Below are positions 1 to 10,224 of a stretch of DNA of 64,000 bases, piece by piece. The stretch comes from Adiantum capillus-veneris. Lineage: Eukaryota; Streptophyta; Polypodiopsida; Polypodiales; Pteridaceae. Position 1 is the first letter of the stretch, and the number at the start of each line of letters is the position of its first letter. The DNA lies in the NCBI GenBank assembly GCA_014529385.2, contig CM043968.1, positions 4,820,001-4,884,000 of the forward strand. The letters run 5' to 3'. Made by a program: the position numbers and the translations under genes. The notes beneath the pieces were generated by a model. It was not told where the DNA came from and did no database searches. It saw only the letters and a program-made list of their open reading frames with translations.

Positions 1-87
1 AACCATTTTCCCTTTTGCCACGTTATCCCCATATCTGTTGTAATCCTCAGGGTTACTCACTATCAGATAGTGGTTCCCCTTTTCGTC

Positions 88-430
88 TCAGAATCTGTCT
101 CCATCATCATAGACTCGAATTATCTCTAGTCTCTGAGCCGGTCTTTCTTCAATACAAATACACTTGCGTCCCCGATAGTCAGAATAAACTAAGGCTCCCC
201 TCGAGTTAGTTCCTTCCAAGAAGATTATAGTGAACTTGGTTTCGTTTAAAGGATGTAGGAAGGTGCTCCCCCCTGGAATTGGTCCTTCACCGTTGAAACC
301 TCCTGGCTGTTGACTCCCCATGATGAAGAAGGACTTTTCCGACGAAGTGTCAATATCACTACTTCTTCAATGATTGGTGCTAATGGGTCTAGTCTCGTCT
401 AAGTTACACTCTCTTCGGTGGACGTGGTGC
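88..430 (-). pseudogene. gag N-terminus of element A, frameshifted
   Basis: Reading from about 430 leftwards on the minus strand, one frame gives STEESV, a stop, then PIIEEV. A shift of one base then gives SDIDTSSE and runs into an open frame (321-88) with RGALVYSDYRGRKCICIEE. These blocks match in order the gag start of element B (STEESI, IPEEVSD, then RHGA, a stop, VYLDP and AICIGDH). This is the amino-terminal end of a Gag protein, upstream of the capsid-like domain, and appears broken by at least one stop and one frameshift. No domain is visible here; assignment rests on similarity to element B and on position next to the leader. Confidence 0.5.
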
Positions 431-699
431 TTACTTGACTTTTGACACTTTTAGCTCCCGACTTAACAAAGGTTCCTGACCTTAAATACATAAGAATGAA
501 AGTTGGGTTGCAAACTTAAGGCTTACCTGGACTCCTTCCTGTGTGGCTTTGTGATGATCTCCTTCTGGGATCTACACAAGGATGGTTAGTCTGTTCACAA
601 GGGTTTTCCCTGAATTACCAAAAAATCTTTCTAGTATATACAGCAACCACTTAGTCAGTCTTCTGGTGGTCCAATTTCAAATATGAAATGATGGCTGGG

Positions 700-1560
700 A
701 TCTATATAGAGAGTATGTCCTAGCATTATAGTCACAAATTGCAAAAAGTGTCTGAATCACTACTTTCTTAGTCTATCGCGATAGACCAGGCAATTTGCTC
801 AGCACAAGTCAATTCAAAATTGTGACTTTACCCTTGAGTTTCAGTTACCCTCTATAGCCTATCCCTCAAGTTTTATGAAGTTTGGACACTTGGGTTGGGT
901 TTTGGTCCCCTTTTAGTATTTCAGTCAGAGCTTGATTCTCTATTTGAACCTCAGATTCACCTTCAATGATCTAAATGGCTTGAATTTTGGTGTGTCTGCT
1001 ATATAGGCCCTGATAAAGCTCTCCCTAGGGGAATTTTGAAAGAAAAGTTCCCCAGCAGTAGTTTCCTTGGTCTATCGCGATAGACTTGGCACTTTCTCCA
1101 TTTTTAACATTTTTCTCAAGTCTTCTCCACAGTTGGTTCAACCTCCCCTTGTGTAGTGCATTGAATAATTTTGGCACTGTTTGGACATTTGGTCAAAGAC
1201 TTCTTGCCCTTGTCTCTGAATTCAGACTCTAAACACAAGTTTTGAAGTTTTGTGGTCAAAATGGTGTTCAAATTCACTCAATTTTTGTGGTACCCTTGTA
1301 TTGATGTGTTAAACCTGTGGTATAAAGGTTTTTTCCTTGTTGCTAGTCAATCACCACCTTCATCAATCTATCGCGATAGACCAGGCAGAGAGCAATGGGG
1401 ATTTAATTTTTTGTCTGTTTTTGCATAGTCTTGTTCCCTGTGCCCATATAAGTCTATCCCCCAAGTTTTATGAAGTTTGGACTTATTTTGACCTTAAACT
1501 CAAGCACTTCACAAATTCCACTTTTCTCTGACAATTCACCACTCCATTGCACTTGAAGTG
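700..1560 (-). repeat. Leader tandem repeats with CGCG palindromes, element A
   Basis: Three palindromes sit in the untranslated leader: GTCTATCGCGATAGAC at 771-786 and 1070-1085, and the 14-bp TCTATCGCGATAGA at 1367-1380. Centres are 299 and 296 bp apart. Flanking sequence repeats too, for example CAAGTTTTATGAAGTTTGGA near 872 and again near 1461, so this is a decayed tandem array with a unit of roughly 300 bp in which the palindrome is the best-conserved part. Nothing in the leader looks coding. Confidence 0.85.
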
Positions 1561-2126
1561 ATGCAAATTTGATGACACTTCGTCTTAAACTTGTGAACAT
1601 CAGTCGTACCTCATGACACAGTCAGTTTACCCTAGGCTAATGGTTATATCTCTTCTTGGCCTCTTTAGGTTCACTTAGTGTTTCCTTATGACAATCACCT
1701 GTTTCTTTTTTGTTGGTTTTGGTCGCAGTTTTATGTTTTCTCGAGTGTTGGATCATAAATTTCAATGTCGACTCTTTTCACCCCCTTCAAGGGTATATGG
1801 GGTGGGTTTTCCTTTCAAGGCAAGCAAACAGCCTTATTGTTTCTTCTTTTTGTTTGTTTTTTGCGTTTTTACATCGTTTTTCTACTCTATTTCTTCACAA
1901 GTATAACAAGCATTCAAAACCAAAAACCATAACTCCACGTTATCCTACTTAACTAAATCTAACTAGTCGCAGACCCTCGGCAAGACACAGGCTTCCTGGC
2001 TATCCACTAGACCTCAGGATACTCTATCCTGGATCTTGTTCTAAAAGTTTAGGCTCTCTCTAGTCAAAACTAAAGTAAGTGAACCATCACACAAGTGACG
2101 TAGATCTCCCTTCTTAAGGTCTTGTG

Positions 2127-2144
2127 TCCCCGGCAGCGGTGCCA
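2127..2144 (-). other. Primer binding site of element A (tRNA-Asp type)
   Basis: The plus strand reads TCCCCGGCAGCGGTGCCA, two changes from the plant tRNA-Asp 3' end used by Athila/Tat elements (TCCCCGGCAACGGCGCCA, from memory). It sits one base from the LTR terminus at 2146, as expected for a primer site on the minus strand. Confidence 0.75.
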
Positions 2145-2145
2145 A

Positions 2146-3063
2146 TGTTTTAGGGCAAAACTACTCCCTTGTTCATACTCACGAGCACGACACAGACAAC
2201 ATACTTATCATCCAATGACACGACTAACCCGTAGGTGCACGTAGGAAATCTCGTTAGCTTGTCAGGATGAGACCAATCTATACATACGCACTTTTATGAT
2301 GCATCAATCACTAACCCTAGTAGAATGCAACCCACTCTATCCCTAAACGCTCACAACACCGTTTACACTTCCAATGAACTCGGAATCGCATCAAAATTAC
2401 TAGGCACCATCCTCTCACTAGGATATACTTACCTATAAGTCTAATCTCACCAGATTTGAACCCTAGTTATCTCGAATACAGTCGCGATAGACTAACAGGT
2501 CATAATCCAAAAGTGGACGAAACTTAAGTTTATGAGTATCTATGTGTAGCTAATCTCTTTCTCATTCCATAAAGCACTTGATTATTGAAAACAGACATTG
2601 TTTGTGCTACTTACAAGCAAAACAAGCTCGAGGAAGGATTGATCGCGATCAGCTCGAAAAGGTGAATGTGTGGGGGGGGCGTGTAGCTCTCAGAGAGACT
2701 ACCGCGATGGTATGGTCACGTCGTGAATCTAGTGAGGGAGAAGCACGTAGCGAAGACGATAAGACACACTCACTCCCTCTCTCCTCTCTCAGACTCGTAC
2801 GACACAGAATTAATATTCAAAATGTTTTTTCTAAAAATGGTTCTAAGGTGACTTTTATACTTTAGTCACCTTAGCTCAAAAATGTACATGGGGTTCTCTT
2901 ACTCCTTATTACAAAGTGGAAACCAATCTGAGTCCTGACTAACTGATTAATCTTTACATAACCCAGACGAATTCAAAATGATAAGACGTCTTTGACATAA
3001 AATGGGAATTTGACATGCTTTACAAGATGGGCTCATTACAACAGTTGGACAAATGGGGCTCCA
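2146..3063 (-). repeat. 5' LTR of element A
   Basis: The LTR is bounded by TG (2146-2147) next to the primer site and CA (3062-3063) on the plus strand. On the minus strand it begins TGGAGCCCCATTT, comparable with TGGACACCATTTT in the LTR of element B. It holds a TATA box about 200 bp from its 5' end and an asymmetric copy of the leader palindrome at 2479-2492. The right boundary was chosen by alignment with element B by eye; the second LTR is outside the window, so it is not proven by LTR comparison. A separate GATCGCGATC palindrome is at 2641-2650. Confidence 0.65.
2843..2874 (-). promoter_or_regulatory. TATA box in the loop of an 11-bp inverted repeat, LTR A
   Basis: TATAAAAG on the minus strand (2852-2859) lies within a perfect inverted repeat: 11-bp arms at 2843-2853 (CTAAGGTGACT) and 2864-2874 (AGTCACCTTAG), with a 10-base loop. 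It is about 204 bp from the LTR 5' end, a reasonable U3 promoter position. The LTR of element B has the same arrangement with different arms. Confidence 0.7.
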
Positions 3064-4644
3064 ACAGGGCTTTACTTGATGGATTTCTCCAAACCAATCA
3101 TATACATTGTATATGAAGTTCATTAGCAGGCCATCTGTGGAGTCAGGTCGTAATTCTGGCCTTTCCCAAAAAACCCTAATTCTCTATTGAGGACCCCCTT
3201 GACCCCAGTTGAATGATCATCTGATGGTAGGGAATAGTTCTATTATGTTAGGGCATGCTATGGTTCAAATCCATCCGATTTGGTCATGCTGGTAGGCCGC
3301 TATGGTCAGTTTTAGGTCGTAGGTCTTCGTGCACTGCTCGGCTTCTAAGGTTTTTTCTAGGGCTTTAGACTACCTACTGGCCGTACAAAATGGATCATTG
3401 ATTAGTAAGGAACTTACCCCTCATGTCTCGTGTGAGACGGCGCTGAAAAAGGTCAACTGTGGGCTCCGGAAATGATGCCCAAAAGAAGCCGAAATGCTCT
3501 CTTTGCAAAGCTCCAAGTGGAAATGAGGTGGTTTTAGCCTAAGTTGGATATCTATACCTGGACTTCCCGAACCAATTTTCCCCAGATTTCCCCGTTAGTC
3601 CTATTAGGCCGTGAAATCTATGTTAAGCTCAAAAATTTCCCAAATTGGATTCCTGTTGCTCATTCTGCAAGAATTTTGCAAAAGTAGGCTTGGCCGCCTA
3701 ATTTGGCCTTCCCGCTTCCATCTTCTTATTTCGTTGAAAATTTTTGTGCTTGTCTACCTTGTCTTTCTGATCACCATCGTGTCTTCCATTTTTCCATCTG
3801 AGCTTCCCTGCTATTTATTATTAATTTTTGACCTTTTTATTGAAAAAATCAAAGAAAATAGAAAAATGCTATAAAAAAGTAAAGTAAAAATCCAGTAATT
3901 AAGAAAATCCCTTTAGAAACACAGCTTTAGTGTTTTTTGTCGGATTTCTCCATTTTAAAGCCTCATTTTCAACAAAAATGATGAAAAATACACAAAAAGG
4001 ACCATTTTTGATGATTTTTTGATATTATATACACTATTTACACTCATCGATAAGATATTATCAGTGAATTTTTCCTTGTTGATGAATTATAAGGGCATTA
4101 CTAGGTAGTTTTGCAAAAAATCACACGTTAATATGAAACTTTTTCCTCCCTCTTCAAACATTGCCCTTAATTATTTAGTATTTAGTAGTACCCTTCCACC
4201 CCTCCTAGATGGCGTTCTCCGGGACGACTGCATGCATGGTTCGAACAATTGTGTCTATGCATAGCCGTGATTGGCTCTAGCATGATATGAAGATCAATGC
4301 AATTCAACTCAATATGCTGTGCAAGAGCTGGGTCTTGAGTAATTAACTCAAGGGTTTCCGATGTCGAGGTTTGCTACTAGTGTCTTCCAAAGAGAAAATC
4401 CTGTAGCCTTTGTGCTCTCTTCCTGATAGTACCACCAGGGTGTTTAAGCATGCTGATTTCTTGAGCTGTTGGGAGCACTTTAGACGGTTGTCGAGCTTTT
4501 TCTCGCCATTAGTAGCTCGGTCTGCTTGGTGCATGGTTCTTGAGAGTCCGTTGAGACTTAACTCGCCACTGATTGATTGGTTTCGCGTTGTGTGGAGAAG
4601 ATAAGTGCTCCTTTTTCTTCCAAACCTTTTTCATGTTAGGTTCC
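3064..4644. other. Unassigned stretch between elements A and B
   Basis: AT-rich sequence with no convincing gene. It should contain the 3' end of element B, but a copy of the LTR beginning TGTGGGATGC is not visible, so B is either truncated or was interrupted by the insertion of A. A pyrimidine run at 4138-4155 would be a polypurine tract on the minus strand, but no LTR copy follows it. Confidence 0.4.
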
Positions 4645-5544
4645 TTATTCATAGATGCTCGATTCTGTGCTTGATCCTTGGAACCGTCTTTTGTTTCTCT
4701 GGTGAAATTTTAGGCACCCAGATCTGATTTGGTTTATCCACAAGTTGTGCCTTTGGTACCCAAATTTGCCTGACTCCTTGCATGCTACTTGTAGCATTTG
4801 TTTGTCGAGGGGATGGAGAAGATTTACTTTGTGGATTGGTACTCTGATTACATCTTTTCCATTCCTCTTTGCTAGGTGCAATAGGAACAATGAGTGCCCT
4901 CCCTTAAGTGATAGCTTTAGCTGATTTGTATCCCAATCTGGTACTGCTTTGTATGTACGCATCCAAGGAATGCCAAGAATCATCATTTCATTCATGTGTT
5001 CATCTGGCAAGCATATAAATTCATGCGGACATGAACATCCATGCACTACCACGTTCAAGTTGACTACTCCCAATGTTGGAGTTGGGTTCTTGTTGCATCC
5101 TTTGATTGTCGTTATTCCTGCGGTCAATGCTTGACTTGTTGCTTTCTTGTATGTGGAATAACTGACTGCATTCACTATAGCTCCTGTGTCTACCTAAGCA
5201 TTGGTGTTGTGATTGTTGAGTTGTACTTTGATGTGCATATCCATTCCATCTAACCAGTCGTCATCTGTTGAAACTGCATCTTTAGGTAATTCCCATTGTC
5301 GATCATCTAGTCTTAAAGCGTTGATGGGAATCGGTATCTGTTGATTCTTGAGAGCAACTTTACGCTTGAGTACCCGAAGTCTAGCTTCATCTTGGGCTTC
5401 ATCAATAACCTGTTGTCGCTTGATCTTCCTTTGTTTGGCTGCATGCATTCTCTCTAGCAATTCATTGGTTAGTGGCAAATTGTATTTCTTTAAACGACAT
5501 CCACTAATCCAATTAGCCATTGGTTCACCATCTATGGTTGACAA
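4645..5544 (-). CDS. Second retropepsin-like domain downstream of integrase, element B
   Basis: Two open segments (5544-5194 and 5175-4645) are joined in one frame across a single TAG. The first has VDGEP-like lead-in (STIDGEPMANWISGCRLKKYNLPL) and a charged helix (MHAAKQRKIKRQQVIDEAQDEARL). Then comes QLNNHNTNA, the stop, and VDTGAIVNAVS, an aspartic protease active-site motif (DTG). About 75 residues later is MMILGIPWMRTYKAVPDW, the hydrophobic-ILG-P-W ending of Ty3-type proteases. This is a second protease-like fold on the same strand, about 4.3 kb after the first. Its Asp is present, so catalysis is possible; a structural or substrate-binding role is an alternative. Confidence 0.72.
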
Positions 5545-5672
5545 TTTTACTGCTCCACTTGGAGATACATCTTCAATAATAAATGGTCCATTTCTCTTTT
5601 TCTTAAACTCGGGAATGTGTTGCTTAAGGGAATAGACTAGAACTAAGTCCCCTTTCTTGAAAATTTTGGTGA

Positions 5673-6206
5673 TTAAGTGGGAATCAAAAAACTGTTTTTT
5701 TTTTCCCTCTTTTGTGCATAGATATGAGCTACAACAATTAGCCTTTGCTCGTCTAGCTTTTCCAAATCTTCTAGTCTTTCTGAAAATTCATGTCCAGTCC
5801 ACTCAAGAGTTTGTGCTACCCTTAAGGTCGACAATAGAAATTCTATTGGCAGTATGGCATCAAGACCATAAACAAGATTAAAGGGTGTAGCATTTAAAGT
5901 TGTTTTGAATGCAACTCGATAGCACACCATCTATGGTTAGTACCGAGCTAAGAATTTTATTCGTATGCTCAACTTGTCCGTTTGCTTGTGGGTGATAGGG
6001 AGTTGATTTATTATGGATAACCATAAACTCATTAAGCAAATACTCTATTACCTCGTTGAGGAAATGAGTTCCCCGATCTTCACTGACAATCTCTATTAGC
6101 AATCCCTACCTTACGAATACATACTCATATAAGAATGCAGCAGTGGTTCTGGCATCATTCCTTTGAGTCGCTTTAGCCTCGGCCCATTTGGTCAAATAGT
6201 CCGTAG
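5673..6206 (-). pseudogene. Integrase catalytic core and C-terminal part, element B
   Basis: After a break at 6207-6103 the core continues with SEDRGTHFLNE (second catalytic Asp), and STPYHPQANGQVEHTNK (the catalytic Glu). With GIDFVGP upstream this completes the D,D-35-E triad that joins element DNA to the genome. A further segment (5930-5673) has AFKTTLNATPFNLVYGLDAILPIEF, typical of the region after the core. Frames change near 5930, so the domain is broken. No chromodomain is seen. Confidence 0.8.
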
Positions 6207-6908
6207 CTACAATGATATATCGAGCTTGGGTTCTCTATAAGCAGGTGGCTGTATCGGTCCAACAAAATCTATACCCCATTTTGTGAAGGCTCTAGCCCTC
6301 GTCATTGGTCTTAAGGGCATGCTGTCTACTCGTGTTGGTATTTTTGCTCGTTGACAAGCATCACACCTTCGAACATATTCTTTGGCATCTGCAAAAAGTG
6401 TTGGCCACCATATGCCTGCAATCAAGATTGCTCTTGCGGTGGTCTCACTAGAAAAGTGACCTCCAGCTAATCTAGCATGTGCTTGTTCTATAATCGGAAT
6501 ATACTCGTTTTCATTTGCACAAAGACGCAAATGTTGATCCTTACCTCTCCGATACAGTTGGTTTCCAATGACAGCATAGTCTCTTTCTTCCGCTTCAATT
6601 GCTCTTTGACGGTGTTTACTCATATCCTCAAGAAATGTTCGACTTGATAAGTAAGTAACTAGATAGTTACTCCACTTAGGAACAGGTGACATTTGAAACA
6701 ATTTTACATGAGGAATGGGTTGTTTTTTCTGACATTGAGGGCAATCTCTTACAAAAGATCGGACATCTCTCCTCATAGTCGGCCAAAATACTCCAAGTCT
6801 TAAGATTCGTTGCATAGTTTGGTCTTCCGCAAAGTGAATTCCTACTATGGTAACATGTGCTTGACTTAGGTATTGATCCTTTTCTTCAAGGTTAATGCAT
6901 AAAAGCAA
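6207..6908 (-). CDS. Duplicated integrase H2C2 zinc domain and start of core, element B
   Basis: 233 residues holding two H2C2 modules. The first has AHVTIVGIHF then FWPTMRRDVRSFVRDCPQCQ (about residues 17-60). The second has AHARLAGGHF then WWPTLFADAKEYVRRCDACQ (about residues 145-188). Each is preceded by a similar lead-in (KKNRDGILLLCINLEEKD just upstream of this frame, and YRRGKDQHLRLCANENEY), so a unit of about 110-130 residues seems tandemly duplicated. The frame ends with KWGIDFVGPI, which carries the first Asp of the integrase core. H2C2 modules bind zinc and help multimerise integrase at element ends; one per protein is usual. Confidence 0.82.
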   Translation of the reverse strand: MLLCINLEEKDQYLSQAHVTIVGIHFAEDQTMQRILRLGVFWPTMRRDVRSFVRDCPQCQKKQPIPHVKLFQMSPVPKWSNYLVTYLSSRTFLEDMSKHRQRAIEAEERDYAVIGNQLYRRGKDQHLRLCANENEYIPIIEQAHARLAGGHFSSETTARAILIAGIWWPTLFADAKEYVRRCDACQRAKIPTRVDSMPLRPMTRARAFTKWGIDFVGPIQPPAYREPKLDISL

Positions 6909-6929
6909 TATCCCGTCTCGATTTTTTTT

Positions 6930-7451
6930 TTATAGCCTCCCAGCTAGTAATTGATACATAGTCGATTGCTCGATTAAGTCAACTGTGATAGGAAGTGGTG
7001 AATCCACTTGAGCTATTGTCATCAATGACACAATTTTTTCAGACCATCTAGGTATCATTTCCATGGAGAACAAATAGGCATCTGGTAGATCATCATCTAC
7101 CCCTTTAGGTGACTCCCCTGAAACAATCCTGGACAAATGATCTACTCGTTGATGTGTAGTGCCTTTTTTAACAACCACAGTGAAATCAAATTCGATAAGA
7201 ATGATGAACCATCTCACTATTCTTCCTGTGTTGCATGGCTTGTTGACCAAATATAACAAAGCTTGGTGGTCCACAAAGAACACAAACTTGTTGGCCAATA
7301 GGTAATGTCTATACTTTTTAACGGCATAGATCATTCCTAGTCCTTCTCTTTCAGTGGTGGTGTAATTTTTTTCTGCCATATTCAGTTGTCGGCTTGCATA
7401 AGAAATAGGAAAGTCAATTTACCCATCTCCAATGGCAAAGTTTGAAGCATC
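6930..7451 (-). pseudogene. RNase H domain, element B
   Basis: The start HVHVDASNFAIGDG lies at the end of the preceding open segment, followed by a stop; the rest (7379-6930, 149 residues) contains KNYTTTEREGLGMIYAVKKYRHYL, FFVDHQALLYL and RVDHLSR. These supply the Asp-Glu-Asp-Asp set of a retroviral RNase H, which degrades RNA in the RNA-DNA hybrid. It follows the RT thumb directly, as in other Ty3/gypsy elements. The stop at about 7418 breaks the domain. Confidence 0.82.
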
Positions 7452-8458
7452 TACATGTACGTGGAATACCTTATCCCAATCGGGTGCTTTCAATATTGGA
7501 GCTGAGGTGAGAGCTTGCTTAAGCTTCATGAAGGATTCTTCACATGCCTCAATCCATTCAAAGTGCATTATCAAGCTATACATGGGTTTTGCAATTATAA
7601 CATACATGTAGATGAACCGTCGGTAATATCCACAATGTCCCATGAAGGCTTGTACCCCTGTGACTGTTGTTGGTCTAGGCAAATCAGCAATGACATGAAT
7701 CTTTTCAATATCGGTAGCTATGCTAGTTTTAGACACTATGTGTCCAAGGATTTTCCCTTGTCTCCTCATGAATGTGCACTTTTTTGGGTTTAAGAAAATC
7801 CTGTAAGTCTACATTTCTCGGATACCTTTTTGAGGTGTTCAAAATGATCAACTCGGATTGACAAATGTACGCATAAATCATCCATGTATACTTCCAAGAA
7901 TTTCCGAAGATACTCTTTGAAAGCATGGCTCATCAATCTCTGAAATGTGGCTGGAGCATTAGTTAACCCAAACGGCATAACCCGATAGGCAAATATACCC
8001 CATTCTGTTGCAAAAGCAGTTTTGTGCTGATCTTTTGGGTCAACCAAAAGTTGATTGTATCCCGAAAAGCCATCTAGGAAGCTGTAAGCTTCTTATCCTG
8101 CCACTCGTTCTAGAACGTGCTCAGTTATCGGAAGAGGAAAGTTGTCTCTAATGGTAGTTTCATTCACTTTTTTGAGATTAACGCACACTCGTAATTTCCC
8201 ATTCTTCTTAGGTACTACCACAATTGGGGACACCCAATCAGTGTGTTCAATTTCGTAAATGAATTCAGCTTCCTTTAGTTTTTCAATTTCTTCTTTGATA
8301 TTCCTGGCAAATGTTTCGTTATAAGTGTATGGTCTTTGTCTACTTGGTTTCACATCATCTCTCATGGGTATGGTATGTTGGCAGATTTCTGGATCAACAC
8401 CCTTGAGATCCTTGTAAGACCAAGCAAAGATATTAGGCTCTTCTTTTGGTTCACCCAA
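7419..8458 (-). pseudogene. Reverse transcriptase domain, element B, interrupted
   Basis: Three overlapping open pieces (8458-8093, 8047-7790, 7769-7419) cover an RT. Conserved blocks in order: VSPIVVVPKKNGKLRVCVNLKKVN, then (after an in-frame stop near 8093) FLDGFSGYNQ with the first catalytic Asp, KTAFATEWGIFAYRVMPFGL, NAPATFQRLMS, and EVYMDDLCVH with the catalytic Asp pair (near 7895). The thumb follows (ADLPRPTTVTGVQAFMGHCGYYRRF). It copies the element RNA into DNA. Stops and frameshifts near 8093 and 7790 make this copy non-functional as a single protein. The motif set fits plant Ty3/gypsy of Tat/Athila type. Confidence 0.88.
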
Positions 8459-8629
8459 GTCTACCCTTTTAGCGTTTTCAGGTCCTTCGTAAGAATTGCC
8501 TTGTTAACGTAGTTCCCTAACATGTTATTCGATTATGATTTTTCGATCTTGGGGAGTATACTTTTTGTAATGAGATGGAACATGCATTACATCCTTACCA
8601 TCCTCTTCCGTGGTTTCCATTTCGGTGGT

Positions 8630-9442
8630 TTATATCTCCTTTAGAGCTTTTTTCAACTCTTGATATTTCTTTTTTCGCTCGACTCTGGTCATGAGTGGTT
8701 TTTTATCCTGATGTTCTTCTTGAGTACCCTTCCTTGTTTTTCTCGATGTCTGAGACATTTTTGAGTTTCCGTTCGAAGGATATCTGCAAGTTATTTTGTC
8801 CTTGACACAATCTTTAGCATCTATCTGCATCAGGAATTTTGTTTTACTTCTATACCATTTTTGTCTTCTTGATTTCTGGTTTGGAAAGTCAAAAAACTTT
8901 TCCTCCGTTCCCCTTAAGAGTAGTTGAGCTCTCGTATGTTCTTTTTTGGATCCCGAGTCTTCGGAGGTAGCTGAGTGTTCATCCAACTCATCAGTTGCAT
9001 CGTAATAGAGGTCAGAGAAGACTTGTTGAGCTTTCATCAAGTCCTTTGTTTCCTCATCCTTGTTTTCAATGTTAAGAACTAACATCATTTGGATGGGAAT
9101 TATGTCGTAGCCATCCTCATTGCAAAATTGAGTAGGCATAGACGTGTTCACGCATACATCCATAGTCGCTAAAATTTGAGTCCACTCGAATGGTTCGAAT
9201 AAATGCTCTGGAAAGGGTTCAGGTATGTAGGCTTCGTCTGTACAGTCCCTTTCTAGGATACATTCCTCTCGTCTTAAGCTTTCATTTTCTGAAGCTCCGC
9301 ACATCCAAATAGGAGTGTCTTTGTTTAGCCAAGATGGAAGTTTAGTTTCAGCCGAAGAGACTGAATCAAACTCTTGGATGGGTGTTTTCAAGACGTCTCT
9401 ATAGGTGTGGTCCTTTAGATTGACCCTTGTTATAGATCCCAC
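8630..9442 (-). CDS. Protease-RT spacer of pol, element B
   Basis: 270-residue open segment between the protease and RT. It is acidic and Ser/Thr-rich in the middle (DEETKDLMKAQQVFSDLYYDATDELDEHSATSE would be the acidic part, about residues 130-165) and strongly basic towards the end (QEEHQDKKPLMTRVERKKK). I recognise no domain. Tat/Athila-type elements do have long spacers here. It may be part of the Pol polyprotein or a separate product. Confidence 0.45.
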   Translation of the reverse strand: MGSITRVNLKDHTYRDVLKTPIQEFDSVSSAETKLPSWLNKDTPIWMCGASENESLRREECILERDCTDEAYIPEPFPEHLFEPFEWTQILATMDVCVNTSMPTQFCNEDGYDIIPIQMMLVLNIENKDEETKDLMKAQQVFSDLYYDATDELDEHSATSEDSGSKKEHTRAQLLLRGTEEKFFDFPNQKSRRQKWYRSKTKFLMQIDAKDCVKDKITCRYPSNGNSKMSQTSRKTRKGTQEEHQDKKPLMTRVERKKKYQELKKALKEI

Positions 9443-9490
9443 CTGCTTTAAGTACAGATAGTCGTTTCCCCAATCTTGGATAAGTTGTAC

Positions 9491-10117
9491 CTATCGCATG
9501 AAAGGTCTTCCCAATATGATTTCATAGTTGAGTTTTTTCCCAAAGTCTACTATGGCAAAAGTGTGTTGATATTCGATTCCACAGGAGTTGACTATCACTT
9601 TTTCTAGCAGCCCTAGTAGTCTTTCAATGTGTCCGTCAGCCAACTGCAATTTCATTCGCGTTTGTCTAATGGCTTGCTGTCCCCAGGATTCCCATACTGC
9701 TTTAGTGGCTATGGCTATGCCAGCTCCACTATCTAGTATTGCCATGGTTTCAATGTCATTAAATTTCACTGGGAGGGTAGTGTTTCCTTCTTCCCCTTCA
9801 TAATATTCTCCGACCTTGTTCATAGGAACTGATCGTATCTCTTTGAATTTCGTTTCATTTTTTGAGTTTCCCAGATTCTTAGAGGTTAACCCCGTTATAC
9901 CCACCTTTTCTAGGGTTTTCTGTAAATCATTCCATAAGTATGGTCTAAGTTTCAACAGTTCTCCCAAGGTAAGAGTGCATTGGATAGGTGTAGACATGGT
10001 TGAATGAACGTTGTCTACTTCGAGGGTTTGTTTGGCTCTTTTGAATTGAGTGGTTTTGCAAATGATAGACTCATCTTCATTATCTCCCAAGTAAGAAGGT
10101 AATGTTTTTAATGTCAT
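9491..10117 (-). CDS. First retropepsin-like aspartic protease, element B
   Basis: 208 residues. The catalytic motif AILDSGAGIAIA lies at about residues 125-136, and the carboxyl end carries the typical IILGRPFMR signature of retroviral-type proteases. Between them is the flap region (MKLQLADGHIERLLGLLEKVIV). Retropepsins act as homodimers to cut Gag and Gag-Pol into mature proteins. The N-terminal 110 residues (SYLGDNEDESIICKTTQFKRA and so on) are a spacer. It precedes the RT, the normal position for this enzyme. The frame is open throughout. Confidence 0.85.
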   Translation of the reverse strand: MTLKTLPSYLGDNEDESIICKTTQFKRAKQTLEVDNVHSTMSTPIQCTLTLGELLKLRPYLWNDLQKTLEKVGITGLTSKNLGNSKNETKFKEIRSVPMNKVGEYYEGEEGNTTLPVKFNDIETMAILDSGAGIAIATKAVWESWGQQAIRQTRMKLQLADGHIERLLGLLEKVIVNSCGIEYQHTFAIVDFGKKLNYEIILGRPFMR

Positions 10118-10224
10118 CGATTTAAATATTCATGAAGCCTCTGACCCGCAATCCTCGTACAAGGATTGTATATCCATGTTTATACCAGATGGTAGGTTAT
10201 TTAACCAGACTTCCTCTATAGGAG

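Larger units (their letters stand above)
1..3063 (-). mobile_element. Ty3/gypsy LTR retrotransposon A, 5' part only
   Basis: A minus-strand LTR retrotransposon enters the window from the left with its 5' end at 3063. In order on the minus strand it shows an LTR (3063-2146), a primer binding site (2144-2127), a 1.7-kb AT-rich leader with three CGCG-centred palindromes, and the start of gag (about 430-88). The rest lies outside the window. The gag start resembles that of element B (STEES, EEVSD, and RGALVYSDY against RHGA.VYLDP), so A and B belong to one divergent family. LTR lengths (918 and 900), TATA position and palindrome layout also match. The tRNA-Asp-type primer site and the RT type seen in B point to the Tat/Athila side of Ty3/gypsy; that lineage call is inference. 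Confidence 0.8.

Noticed and set aside
4138-4155. Polypurine tract (minus strand) as the 3' end of element B
   Set aside because: The purine run is good, but the sequence to its left is not a copy of LTR B, so the boundary is unsupported.
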